Positions 6,961 through 16,020 are shown, numbered from the stretch's first letter. The stretch is 43,371 nt of DNA from Acetobacter orleanensis (GCF_001581005.1 NZ_LHZV01000046.1:1-43371), one strand, 5' to 3'. Numbers and translations: made by a program. Notes: generated by a model from the sequence alone, not told the origin.

Positions 6961-9564
6961 TTGTCAGTCATGCTCTCTGCCCTCATAGGTCGTTTCATTA
7001 CAGTCTGCGCGCGCCATGCCGTTGCGGTTGTGGCGTTGTTTCTGCTTCTGTCCTGCGGGGCAGTCTATGCGGGGATGACATGCCTCGGCGTGACGACGGA
7101 CACCAGCAAGATGCTGTCCGACCGTCTGGCGTGGAAGCAGCGTTCGGATGAAATGGGCCGTCTGTTCCCGCAGAAAGAAAATCTGCTGGTTGCGGTCATT
7201 GAGGCTGATCTGCCGGAAGAAGGGCGTGAGACAGCGCGCGTTCTGGCGGAAAAACTGGCAGCGGACCATACGCACTTCATTTTTGCCGTGCGGCCGGATG
7301 CCAACCCGTATCTGGTGCGCAACGGCCTGATGTTTCTGGACCCTCAGCCGCTTTCTCAGGTGCTGAACGATACTATTACAGCCCAGCCTTTTCTGTCGGC
7401 ACTGGCGCAGGACCCGTCCGCCCGTGGCCTGTTTGGCGCGCTCTCTCTTATTTCCGAGGGCATTAAACAGGGGCAAGCTGACGGGCTGAAAGGCTTTCAG
7501 GCCCCGCTGGCGGGCTTTGCCAATAATCTGGAAAAGGCTGCGGCAGGCCACCCGCAACCCTTGTCATGGCAGCAGCTTCTGGGTGGGCAATTGTCTGATC
7601 TGGCTGGGCGGTATCAGTTTGTCATCACCAAGCCTAAGCTGGACTACGGTTCATTCCAGCCGGGGGGTGCTGCGTCTGATGCCATGGTGCAGGCCATCAA
7701 ATCCCTTGAGTTTGTCAAAGGCGGGCAGGTCAAGGTTCACATGACCGGGCAGGTCAAGCTGGATGATGAAGAGTTTGCGACCGTTGCGGAAGGGATGATC
7801 ACCGGTCTGATCGGCTCTCTGGCCCTTGTCACGCTCTGGCTGGCGCTTGCCGTGCGGTCATGGCGCGTGGTGGTGCCTATTGTCATTACTCTGGTGATCG
7901 GCCTGCTACTGACAACTGGCTTTGCTGCTGTTGCGGTTGGCACGCTCAACTTGATTTCTGTGGCCTTCGCTATTTTGTTTGTTGGTATTGCGGTCGACTT
8001 CGCCATTCAGTTTTCGGTGCGGTTCCGTGCGCAGCATGTGGAATCTGGCAATGCAGGCATTCTGGAAGCCCTGCGGGAAACGGGTGAGGAAACTGGGCAT
8101 CAGATTCTGGTGGCCGCCCTTGCGACCTCCGCGGGCTTTCTGGCTTTCACGCCGACCGCATTCCTCGGGGTTGCCCAGTTGGGGCTGATTGCCGGGATTG
8201 GTATGCTGGTGGCCTTTGTGTCCACCACCAGCCTGCTGCCAGCCCTGCTGAAAATTTTTCATCCAAAACTGGACTGCCCGGATATGGGCTACAGCTTCAT
8301 GAAGCCGGTGGATGTGAAGATCCGTCATCACCGCATGGTGGTGCTCGGGATATTCGGGATTATTGCAGCGGCGGGCATTGCTCTGGTGCCCCAACTCCAG
8401 TTTGACGGAGACCCGCTCCACACAAAAAACCCCAATTCTGAAGGCATGCGCGCGCTGCATCTGCTGATGAACAACCCGCAATCCTCGCCCTACAGTGCGG
8501 AACTGCTGGTAAAGTCTCTGGACGATGCGCAGAAGCAGGCGGACCGTCTTTCCAGCATCCCGCAGGTGCATGATGTTCTGTGGCTTGGGTCTTTTGTTCC
8601 GACCAAACAGGATGAAAAACTGGCATTGATTCAGGACGCCGCGTCCATCCTGCTGCCAACCCTGATTGTGCCCAACCCGAAACCGGCCCCGAATGCTGAC
8701 GAACTGCGTGCGTCCGCCGCCACAACCGCGACGGCACTGGGTGGGGTGCTGGACAAGCTTTCCGCTCAGGACCCGCTGCGGCGCATTCAGGCAGCTCTTG
8801 TTAAGCTTTCCACCGCGCCAGATGCACAGGTTCTTGCGGCCAATACCGATCTGGTGCGCTTCCTGCCGCTTCAGTTGGACCAGTTGCGCACTATGTTGCA
8901 GGCAACTCCCGTCACGTTGAAGGATGTTCCGCCCTCTATTGCTAATGACTATCTGCTGCCGGATGGCCGCGCACTGGTGGAAGTACACCCGACGGGCGTT
9001 ATGTCCAGCAGCGGGGCGTTGCGTAAGTTTGTAACGGCGTTGCAGCAGGTTGAACCGGATATTGCCGGGACGGCTGTTGATATTGTGGAAAGCGCGCGTT
9101 CCATTGTGCGTGCGTTTGAACAGGCCGCCGCTGCGGCGATTATCATGATCGCGCTCATCCTCTTCCTCGCCTTGCGGCGTGTGAAGGATATGCTGCTGGT
9201 TTTGGCCCCGCTTATGCTCTCGGCTCTGATGACTGTCATTCTTGTTGTTCTGCTGCCAGAGACACTGAACTTCGCCAATATTATTGCCCTCCCGCTGCTG
9301 CTCGGGGTTGGCGTGTCTTTCAACATCTATTTCGTCATGAACTGGCGCGATGGGGTGAAATTCCCGCTGGCATCCCCCACGGCTCGGGCCGTGCTGTTTT
9401 CCGCGCTGACAACGGGTACGGCCTTTGGGTCTCTAGCCTTATCGCATCACCCCGGCACGGCCAGCATGGGCCGTCTGTTGCTGCTCTCGCTGGGCTGCAC
9501 CCTGCTGGCAACACTGGTGTTTGTCCCGGCTCTTCTGCCAAAGCGCCCGATAGACGACGCTTGA
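6961..9564 (+). CDS. hpnN: Hopanoid transporter HpnN (RND/MMPL family)
   Basis: This is an 867-residue RND/MMPL-type inner-membrane transporter. The layout is one N-terminal membrane helix (about residues 15-38), a large periplasmic domain, a helix block (about residues 275-430), a second periplasmic domain starting near residue 480 with the HpnN-typical FDGDPLHTKNPNSEG, and a final helix block (about residues 720-860). HpnN moves hopanoids to the outer membrane in Rhodopseudomonas palustris; the same role is inferred here. The start appears to be TTG at 6961, because AGGA (6952-6955) is five bases away from it but 14 bases from the alternative ATG at 6970. hpnL lies directly upstream and a strong terminator follows the stop. 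Confidence 0.9.
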   Translation: MSVMLSALIGRFITVCARHAVAVVALFLLLSCGAVYAGMTCLGVTTDTSKMLSDRLAWKQRSDEMGRLFPQKENLLVAVIEADLPEEGRETARVLAEKLAADHTHFIFAVRPDANPYLVRNGLMFLDPQPLSQVLNDTITAQPFLSALAQDPSARGLFGALSLISEGIKQGQADGLKGFQAPLAGFANNLEKAAAGHPQPLSWQQLLGGQLSDLAGRYQFVITKPKLDYGSFQPGGAASDAMVQAIKSLEFVKGGQVKVHMTGQVKLDDEEFATVAEGMITGLIGSLALVTLWLALAVRSWRVVVPIVITLVIGLLLTTGFAAVAVGTLNLISVAFAILFVGIAVDFAIQFSVRFRAQHVESGNAGILEALRETGEETGHQILVAALATSAGFLAFTPTAFLGVAQLGLIAGIGMLVAFVSTTSLLPALLKIFHPKLDCPDMGYSFMKPVDVKIRHHRMVVLGIFGIIAAAGIALVPQLQFDGDPLHTKNPNSEGMRALHLLMNNPQSSPYSAELLVKSLDDAQKQADRLSSIPQVHDVLWLGSFVPTKQDEKLALIQDAASILLPTLIVPNPKPAPNADELRASAATTATALGGVLDKLSAQDPLRRIQAALVKLSTAPDAQVLAANTDLVRFLPLQLDQLRTMLQATPVTLKDVPPSIANDYLLPDGRALVEVHPTGVMSSSGALRKFVTALQQVEPDIAGTAVDIVESARSIVRAFEQAAAAAIIMIALILFLALRRVKDMLLVLAPLMLSALMTVILVVLLPETLNFANIIALPLLLGVGVSFNIYFVMNWRDGVKFPLASPTARAVLFSALTTGTAFGSLALSHHPGTASMGRLLLLSLGCTLLATLVFVPALLPKRPIDDA

Positions 9565-9588
9565 GAGGCTTATAGCCTTCATAGAAAT

Positions 9589-9620
9589 AAAGGCCGCTCC
9601 GGATTGGGGCGGCCTTTTTT
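9589..9620 (+). terminator. Rho-independent terminator after hpnN
   Basis: GGCCGCTCC pairs with GGGGCGGCC (one T-G pair), with a five-base loop and six T's after the stem. It lies about 25 bases past the hpnN stop and closes the plus-strand rib-hpn block. Confidence 0.9.
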
Positions 9621-9839
9621 CTATGTAATGGGCGGCATAACGGATTGTCGAAAATGCCTGTATGAGAGACCCAGACTATCCACTGATAAGTCCTGTGGCA
9701 TACAGCAGGGGCGGTGATGATAAGCGGGTTAAAGAAAATACCCCCTATGACTGGTAAGCCCTGCCCGTGTCAGGGCGTGTCAGGCATGGGCCTTATTCCA
9801 CGCTGGACCGTGATCCTTAGCGTGAGTGGCAATGCTCAT
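9621..9839. other. Intergenic stretch between two terminators
   Basis: No coding frame or RNA gene is recognisable. A small perfect hairpin, GCCCTG (9758-9763) with CAGGGC (9771-9776), has no T-run and no other supporting signal. Confidence 0.5.
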
Positions 9840-9865
9840 AAAAAACCCCCGCACAAGGCGAGGGT
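9840..9865 (-). terminator. Terminator of the sulfide:quinone oxidoreductase gene
   Basis: On the minus strand ACCCTCGC (9865-9858) pairs with GCGGGGGT (9852-9845) around a five-base loop and is followed by a run of T's. It lies 26 bases past the stop of the minus-strand gene. Confidence 0.85.
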
Positions 9866-9890
9866 CTTAAAAGTTTAGTTCAGCCGGAAA

Positions 9891-11150
9891 TCAGAGTTTA
9901 ATCCACTCCGGGTGGTGCGGTATGCTAATGTCACGCCCCTTGAGCATCATGTCCCAGTAAACGCGGGGGAAGACGGTGCTTTTCAGGAACCATGCAAAAC
10001 GGCTGGGTTGGCGCTGGTCGTAGGGGAAGCTGGGGGCGGGTTTGCCGCCATACAGGAATTCCGCCAGAACAATTTTGCCATATCCAACCGTCAGCGGGCA
10101 GGCACCATAGCCGTCGTAAATGCCGCTCATCGGTTTGCCGTCCAGAGATGCGAGCAGATTGGCAGTGATCACTGGCGTTTGCGCACGGGCTGCGGCCATG
10201 GTCTTGGCGTTGGAGGTGCCAACCACATCACCCAGACCGAAAACAGTGTCATATTTCGTATGGCGCAGGGTGGAGGGGTCTACATCCAGCCAGCCATCGT
10301 TATTGGCGAGCGGACTTTTCTTGACAAAGTCTGGCGCGCTCTGCGGCGGCGTGACGTGTAGCATGTCAAAATCTTTGACAACATTTTCTGTTTTGCCATC
10401 CGGGGTGGTGACTGCAAATGTCGCTTTGCGTTCCGGCCCATTCACGGCAATCAGCGTGTGCCTGTACTGGAGATTGATGCCGTAATAATCAATCGCTTCT
10501 TGCAGGGCAGGGCGATAGTAAGCGACCCCAAACAGGGCATCCCCCGCAAGGCAGAACTCTACGTTCGTGCGGTTCAGCGTGCCCTCTTTCCGCCAGTAGT
10601 CAGAGGCCAGATAGGCAATTTTCTGCGGAGCGCCCGCGCATTTAATCGGCATGGGGGGCTGGGTGAACAGCGCCGTGCCACCAGAGAGAGACTGGATGCA
10701 CGTCCATGTGTAGTCCACAGTGTCTTTGGAGTAGTTGCTGCATACACCGTTGCGGCCCAGTGTTTCCGTCAGGCCGTCAATCTTGTCCCAGTCAAGCTGG
10801 AGGCCGGGGCAGACGACCAGACGATTATAGGCCACAGTCCGGCCATCTGCCAGCGTGACCTGCTTTTCTTCCGGCTGGAAAGTCTCCACAGCAGCCCGCA
10901 GCCATGTGCAGCCTTTGGGAATCAGGCCACCTTCCTGCCGGAGCGTGCTTTTCAGCGTCATCACACCCGCGCCAACCAGCGTCCAGCCGGGCTGATAGGC
11001 ATGGGTGGTTGCCGGTTCAATAACAGCCACATCCAGCGTTGGCCGCTCACGCAGTAGGCGGGCGGCGACAGCAAGACCGCCGGTGCCCCCCCCTACGATG
11101 ACGACTGTATAGCGAAGATCCGCGGTTTTCCCGCTTTCAGACTGGACCAT
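9891..11150 (-). CDS. sqr: Sulfide:quinone oxidoreductase
   Basis: This FAD-dependent enzyme oxidises sulfide at the membrane and passes electrons to the quinone pool. The dinucleotide-binding motif VVIVGGGTGGL lies at about residues 16-26. Segments NGVCSNYS (Cys near 137), PIKCAGAPQKI (Cys near 171) and GACPLTVGYGK (Cys near 350) match the type II, mitochondrial-like SQR subgroup in detail, as do DMLHVTPPQSAPD and the C-terminal WDMMLKGRD. At 419 residues it has the usual length. GGGAG about seven bases before the ATG supports the start. Upstream lies a Crp/Fnr-like palindrome; no persulfide dioxygenase or rhodanese gene is next to it. Confidence 0.9.
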   Translation of the reverse strand: MVQSESGKTADLRYTVVIVGGGTGGLAVAARLLRERPTLDVAVIEPATTHAYQPGWTLVGAGVMTLKSTLRQEGGLIPKGCTWLRAAVETFQPEEKQVTLADGRTVAYNRLVVCPGLQLDWDKIDGLTETLGRNGVCSNYSKDTVDYTWTCIQSLSGGTALFTQPPMPIKCAGAPQKIAYLASDYWRKEGTLNRTNVEFCLAGDALFGVAYYRPALQEAIDYYGINLQYRHTLIAVNGPERKATFAVTTPDGKTENVVKDFDMLHVTPPQSAPDFVKKSPLANNDGWLDVDPSTLRHTKYDTVFGLGDVVGTSNAKTMAAARAQTPVITANLLASLDGKPMSGIYDGYGACPLTVGYGKIVLAEFLYGGKPAPSFPYDQRQPSRFAWFLKSTVFPRVYWDMMLKGRDISIPHHPEWIKL

Positions 11151-11186
11151 GCATGCTCTCCCGGAGACTGTTTCACATCAGATTGC

Positions 11187-11202
11187 TGTGAGCAGTATCA
11201 CA
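11187..11202. promoter_or_regulatory. Crp/Fnr-family type binding site before sqr
   Basis: TGTGA-gcagta-TCACA is a perfect inverted repeat with the six-base spacer of a Crp site. It lies 37-52 bases upstream of the sqr start codon. Which regulator binds it cannot be told; acetic acid bacteria have Crp/Fnr-family proteins. Confidence 0.5.
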
Positions 11203-11207
11203 AACAT

Positions 11208-11236
11208 CAATAATTTAATAAAGTCATTAATTATTG
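11208..11236. promoter_or_regulatory. AT-rich inverted repeat before sqr
   Basis: CAATAATTTAAT (11208-11219) mirrors ATTAATTATTG (11226-11236) except for one extra T. It lies 58-86 bases upstream of the sqr start, next to the Crp-like site and just downstream of the DUF3297 stop. It could be a second operator, or part of the promoter. Confidence 0.35.
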
Positions 11237-11259
11237 GGGAGGCATGTTTGTAGCGCAGG

Positions 11260-11499
11260 TTAGTCTTTAATCCAGGCTTCCACGGGGCCCTGCAATTTCA
11301 TGGTCAGCGGGTTGCCGCTACGGTCCACGGTCTTGCCAACAGAAACGCGCACCCAGCCTTCGCTGATGCAATATTCTTCCACATTGGTTTTTTCGACGCC
11401 TTTGAAGCGAATACCAACGCCGCGTTCCAGCAGGGCTTCATTAAAATATGGGCTGGTGGGGTTGACGGACAGGCGGTCGGGGACGGTGGTATCGGTCAT
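11260..11499 (-). CDS. DUF3297 family protein
   Basis: This 79-residue protein matches DUF3297 along its whole length: PDRLSVNPTSPYF, LLERGVGIRFKG, EKTNVEEYCISEGWVRV and VGKTVDRSGNPLT. The family is a small, soluble, widespread proteobacterial protein of unknown function. AAGGAA about nine bases before the ATG supports the start. It lies between sqr and the RND permease gene, all on the minus strand, but spacing of about 100 bases on each side leaves operon membership open. Confidence 0.9.
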   Translation of the reverse strand: MTDTTVPDRLSVNPTSPYFNEALLERGVGIRFKGVEKTNVEEYCISEGWVRVSVGKTVDRSGNPLTMKLQGPVEAWIKD

Positions 11500-11602
11500 G
11501 AGGAACCATTCCTTACAGATAAAGGGTCTTAAACGCCGTTTTCTTAGCGAATTTTGGACGCACTGCCTATTCTGCTTTCAGGTCAATGCGCTGAGGGCGC
11601 GC

Positions 11603-14600
11603 TCAGGGTGTGCCAGTATGCGCTGCGTCTGTGGGGGTGTGCCGGGTAAAGCGCAGTCTGGCTCCGAGAGCGGCCCCTTTGCGCCGCACCCAGCGGCCCA
11701 GCCGGTGCATGAACAGATAGACAACCGGGGTGGAATACAGGGTTAGCAACTGGCTGGTGGCCAGCCCGCCGATTACGGCAATGCCCAGCGGGCGGCGGAG
11801 TTCGGACCCATATCCATGCCCGAAAACCAGCGGCACCGCGCCAAAGGCGGCGGCCAGAGTGGTCATCAAAATAGGGCGGAAGCGCGTCAGGCAGGCCGTG
11901 CGGATAGCCTCTTCCGGGGGCATGTTCTGGTCCCGCTCGACATGCAGGGCGAAGTCGATCATCAGGATGGCGTTTTTCTTGACGATACCAATCAGCAGAA
12001 TAACGCTGATCATGGCGATGAGGGAAAATGATTCGCCGCAAATCCACAAGGTCAGCATAGCCCCCACAGCGGCGGAAGGCAGGGTGGACAGAATGGTGAG
12101 CGGCTGAATGTAGCTCTCATACAGGATGCCGAGCGTGACATACATGGTCGCAATAGCGGCAACGAACACCAGCAGTTCATTGATCATGTCTTTCTGCATA
12201 TCTCCGGCCTGTCCGGAAAAATCACCGCGCAGGCTGAGCGGCGTGTGCAGCGTCAACATGGCCGTCTGAATTTCCGTGGAAGCATCCCCCAGAGATTTGC
12301 CGGGGGCGAGGTCAAAGGAAATAGAGCCGGAAATAAAGCCGTTCTCATGGCTGACCTGAAGCGGGGTTGGCGCGGTTTCCAGTTTGGCGACAGTTGGCAG
12401 CGGCACCATGACTTCGGACGAGGAAGAGACCGCGGAACCATTGGAGGCCCCCGCGCCGCCGCCAGCCAGACGGTTGGCAATCGCGTTACGGAAGGAAAGC
12501 TGGCTGAGGGAGGCTTCTCTGGATTCCGAGGCGTTTGAGGGTTTGACAACGCGTACGGTGTTGGATGCTGTCGCGCCGGAGGCTGTGCCACCCGCTGTGG
12601 AAACCCACAGGGTTTTCAGCATATCCGGATTTTCCCGGAACTGCTTTTCCACTTCCATCACCACATAATAGGTGGTGAGAGAGGTGGAGATAGCGGACGC
12701 CGTGCGCTGGCCGTATGCATCATATAACGCATTGCCGATCAACTGCGGGGTGATCAGGTACCGCGCTGCCGTATCACGCTGGATACGCACATGCATGGCC
12801 ATGCCATTACCGGACAGATGGCTGCTGACGCCAGTAATCACCTTGCTTTTGCGCAGGGCTTCCGTAATGCGAGGCACCCACGTGTAAATATCCTCCGCGT
12901 TGTCACTCCGGAAAATATATTGAAACGTGCCTTCATGCTGACGGCCGCCGCCACCATTGATATCCCCGGCGTTGGAGATGCTGATGCTCATGCCCGGAAT
13001 ATCTTTCACCCGTGCCCGCACGCGGGCGGCAATCTGTTCCGGGGTAGAGCTGCGGGAGGCCTTGTCCGTCAACTGGGCAAAGACTTCCGCTTCATTGGGG
13101 GCATCTTCTCCGGCAAAGCCGAGAACATCGCGCACATCATGGTCCGTCATCATGGCGGCGATAACCTTTTTTGTCCGCTCGGAGGTGGACGCGAAAGAGC
13201 TTGTCTGGTCAGCGCTCACATAGCTTTCCAGCAGGGCAATATCTTCCGCCGGAAGCATTGTTTTGGGCATGATGATCAGGATGCCGATGGTCGCAAAAAA
13301 ACTGGCGGGCAGAGTGCAGAAAATAAGCCACGGGTGACGCAGCGCCCAGTTCAGCGAGCGTTCATAACTGTGCATCAGCCATCCAAGAACTTTATCCGTA
13401 CCATCGGCCAGCAGGTGGGCTGCGCGGGTCAGGAGTCCGTGCCGGGGCGGCGGGGCGTTCGGGTCCGGCTCATGATGGATTTCCAGCATGTAGGCGCACA
13501 TCATGGGCGTGAGCGAGATGGACAGAAAGAAAGAGACGGAGACGGCTGTGGTCAGCGTCATCGCAAATTCAAAGAAGATCTTGCCCGGAACGCCACTAAG
13601 CAGCAGCAGCGGCAGGAAGACGGCAATCAGGGAGATTGTGATGGAGAGAATGGTAAACGCAATCTCACGCGAGCCAAGCAGTGTGGCTTCCATCCGCCCC
13701 ATGCCTGCTTCCATGTGGCGGGCAATATTTTCCACCACCACAATGGCGTCATCCACCACAAAGCCGGTGGCGATGGTCAGCGCCATGAGGGAGAGCGTGT
13801 CCAGCGAGAAACCCAGCAGATGCATGACAGCCAGTGAGCCAGCCAGCGAGATGGGCACGGTAATGGCGGGAATAAGCGTGGACCGCCAGCTCCGCAGAAA
13901 GGCCAGAACAACCAGCACCACCAGCACGATGGAAATTAGCAGCGTATATTGCGTGTCTTCCAGCGCCCCCCGGATGGACACGGAGCGGTCTGACACCAGC
14001 CTGAACTGCACATCCGCAGGCAGCGCGTTAGCCAGAAGACCGGCCCGGGCACGGATGGCGTCCGTCACTTCAATCACATTGGCGCCGGGTTGCGGGCGGA
14101 TGATGGTGATGATGGCGGACTGGCTGTTAGACCATGCGGCCTTCCGCTCATCCTGCGGGCCGTCATGGACAAAGGCCACGTCTGTCAGGCGGACAGGGCG
14201 ACCCTTGCGATAACCGATAACAAGATCCCGATACTCGCTGGCCGTGCGGGCCTGATCGTTCGTTTCCAGTGTTAAGCGCTGGCCGCCGGAATCTAGAAAA
14301 CCCTTGGGTGTGTTGGCGTTGGCGGACGCAAGAGCCGAGCGCACGTCCTCAAACCCGATCCCGTATTTATACAGCATCATCGGGTTCATTTCCACGCGCA
14401 CGGCGGGTTTGGAAGCACCGACCATTTCCACCCAGCCAACGCCTTTTACCCCGGCCAGCATGGGTTTCATCCGGGTTTCCGCCATATCCCGCAGGGCGGT
14501 GACGGAGCGGGTGGGGGAGGTGAGCGTCGCCAGCATAATCGGGCTGTCAGACGGATTGGCCTTGTAATATTGCGGCGGCATAAGCAGCGTGTGCGGCATA

Positions 14601-14953
14601 TCCGCGCGGGCAGCCTGCAAGGCGGCCTCTACATCCCGCGCAGCACCGTTAATGTCGCGGCTGTTATCAAAAAACAGCAGGACGAAGGCGTTGGTATCCG
14701 TTGAGTCGGAGCGCATGCTGGTCAGGCCCGCAATCTGGCCCAGATGCCGTTCCAGCGGGGTGGTGAGCGAACTGGCCATCTGCTGCGGGGAACTGCCCGG
14801 CTGGGTGGCGAGGACATAGATCACCGGCACCGAAATATTGGGCAAATCCGCGACCGGCATGGCGCGATAGGCAAAGAAGCCTGCCATGACAAATGCCATG
14901 GCCATCAGAACGGTGCCGACGGGACGCATAATAAAAAGTCGGCAGATGGACAA
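11603..14953 (-). CDS. RND efflux permease, MdtB/MdtC-like
   Basis: This 1116-residue proton-driven RND permease closely follows the MdtB/MdtC multidrug group: 12 helices, two large periplasmic loops, GFVVDDAIVVVENIARH near residue 400 with the proton-relay acidic pair, and LLIGIVKKNAILMIDFA near the C-terminus. Such pumps need a periplasmic adaptor and an outer-membrane channel. No RND-type adaptor is encoded next to it. Family members are usually about 1030-1050 residues. Much of the extra length is a Gly/Ser/Ala-rich insert at about residues 783-847. The start is TTG at 14953: AAGGAAG lies six bases upstream and the N-terminus (MSICRLFIMRPVG) aligns with the family, whereas the first ATG would remove part of helix 1. 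Confidence 0.9.
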   Translation of the reverse strand: MSICRLFIMRPVGTVLMAMAFVMAGFFAYRAMPVADLPNISVPVIYVLATQPGSSPQQMASSLTTPLERHLGQIAGLTSMRSDSTDTNAFVLLFFDNSRDINGAARDVEAALQAARADMPHTLLMPPQYYKANPSDSPIMLATLTSPTRSVTALRDMAETRMKPMLAGVKGVGWVEMVGASKPAVRVEMNPMMLYKYGIGFEDVRSALASANANTPKGFLDSGGQRLTLETNDQARTASEYRDLVIGYRKGRPVRLTDVAFVHDGPQDERKAAWSNSQSAIITIIRPQPGANVIEVTDAIRARAGLLANALPADVQFRLVSDRSVSIRGALEDTQYTLLISIVLVVLVVLAFLRSWRSTLIPAITVPISLAGSLAVMHLLGFSLDTLSLMALTIATGFVVDDAIVVVENIARHMEAGMGRMEATLLGSREIAFTILSITISLIAVFLPLLLLSGVPGKIFFEFAMTLTTAVSVSFFLSISLTPMMCAYMLEIHHEPDPNAPPPRHGLLTRAAHLLADGTDKVLGWLMHSYERSLNWALRHPWLIFCTLPASFFATIGILIIMPKTMLPAEDIALLESYVSADQTSSFASTSERTKKVIAAMMTDHDVRDVLGFAGEDAPNEAEVFAQLTDKASRSSTPEQIAARVRARVKDIPGMSISISNAGDINGGGGRQHEGTFQYIFRSDNAEDIYTWVPRITEALRKSKVITGVSSHLSGNGMAMHVRIQRDTAARYLITPQLIGNALYDAYGQRTASAISTSLTTYYVVMEVEKQFRENPDMLKTLWVSTAGGTASGATASNTVRVVKPSNASESREASLSQLSFRNAIANRLAGGGAGASNGSAVSSSSEVMVPLPTVAKLETAPTPLQVSHENGFISGSISFDLAPGKSLGDASTEIQTAMLTLHTPLSLRGDFSGQAGDMQKDMINELLVFVAAIATMYVTLGILYESYIQPLTILSTLPSAAVGAMLTLWICGESFSLIAMISVILLIGIVKKNAILMIDFALHVERDQNMPPEEAIRTACLTRFRPILMTTLAAAFGAVPLVFGHGYGSELRRPLGIAVIGGLATSQLLTLYSTPVVYLFMHRLGRWVRRKGAALGARLRFTRHTPTDAAHTGTP

Positions 14954-15054
14954 AGCGGTCTTCCTTACCCAGAGGGCTGGCAGGCGGGCAGGGCCAGCGC
15001 GGCGTTACATGAAGCACTAAAGAGAGTGACACACGGCACGGCTTCCGCCGGGCC

Positions 15055-15864
15055 TTACGGCAGAACGTTGGCCTTGTCCGCCCGCACGCGCGGCGGGGGC
15101 GCTGCGGCGTCACTGATAATCTTTCCGCTTCCGTCTCGTTCCGTTGCCAGTGCGCCAGTGACTTTGTCAACACTGATCCCGCCGCTCTGCTGAACGTGGA
15201 ACAGGCCAACATCCGTCACGCCATGAAAAACGGCGTCCTTTGTGCTGGCGGAGGTAATTTCCAGCGCCTTGAGGTGGCCGGAACTGGCGGTAAAGCTTGC
15301 ACTTCCGCCCAGATACAGAGCCAGAGCGGGGGCGGCGATAGAGGTGATGGTAATGGGTGCGCTCTGCTCCGAGCGGATGCGGGCGGAGTCTGCCAGTGTT
15401 GAAATGGTGATAGGGCCGGACGAGTCAGAAAACAGCCCGAGCTCCCCGGTTTTCCCCAATTTCAGGGTGCCGCTGCCAGCATGGATAAAGGTCGGGCCGG
15501 TGCGGTCTTCCATTGTGATGTTTGTCGTGCCGGCATTATCAATGGTCAGGCTGATTTCTGGCCGGACGGAGACCGTCAGAGAGTCCGCGCCTGTGCAACG
15601 GCTCTGAGCAAGCGTGGTAGCGCCGTTGTCCGCTGTTTTGAGTGTAATTGCCGCAGGCGTTTTGCCATCAATGCGGGCGGCCTCACTCTGCGCATGGTCG
15701 CTGAGGATGTGGAGGCTTTGCAGGCAAGGTGTGTGGACCACCAGTGTCGTCGTGGCTTCCGCACATCTCACCCCGCCAGAAAACGCACTAAAAAGCCCGC
15801 CGGAAAGAAGGCAGCAGAACGCGGCCAGTGTAGTGCGTTGGGAAAAGGAGTACTGTCCGGCCAT
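15055..15864 (-). CDS. Secreted beta-repeat protein, GIN-domain-like
   Basis: From the ATG at 15864 the protein has 269 residues and a clear signal peptide: Arg near residue 10, a hydrophobic stretch, and a cut after AEA near residue 37. The mature part is rich in short Ser/Thr/Gly-Ile repeats (for example GPTFIHAGSGTLKLG, SGPITISTLADSARI, SAPITITSIAA). This pattern suggests a parallel beta-solenoid similar to the head GIN domain (DUF2807). Two Cys are retained in the mature part. A longer form starting at 15930 is possible but would bury the signal peptide. It lies 101 bases upstream of the RND permease on the same strand, so co-expression is plausible. Function unknown. Confidence 0.6.
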   Translation of the reverse strand: MAGQYSFSQRTTLAAFCCLLSGGLFSAFSGGVRCAEATTTLVVHTPCLQSLHILSDHAQSEAARIDGKTPAAITLKTADNGATTLAQSRCTGADSLTVSVRPEISLTIDNAGTTNITMEDRTGPTFIHAGSGTLKLGKTGELGLFSDSSGPITISTLADSARIRSEQSAPITITSIAAPALALYLGGSASFTASSGHLKALEITSASTKDAVFHGVTDVGLFHVQQSGGISVDKVTGALATERDGSGKIISDAAAPPPRVRADKANVLP

Positions 15865-16020
15865 GCCTCTGTTTGTGCCAGCAGCCCGCCGGGGCGTCCA
15901 GTAAAAGCGAGGGAAAAGCGGGTTGGGCATCGCACCGTCTTTGATTCGTCAGGAGGAGAGGGAGTATGGCACAAAACCTGTGTTTAATAAGTAATGTTGC
16001 GGAACAAAGAGAGAAAATAG

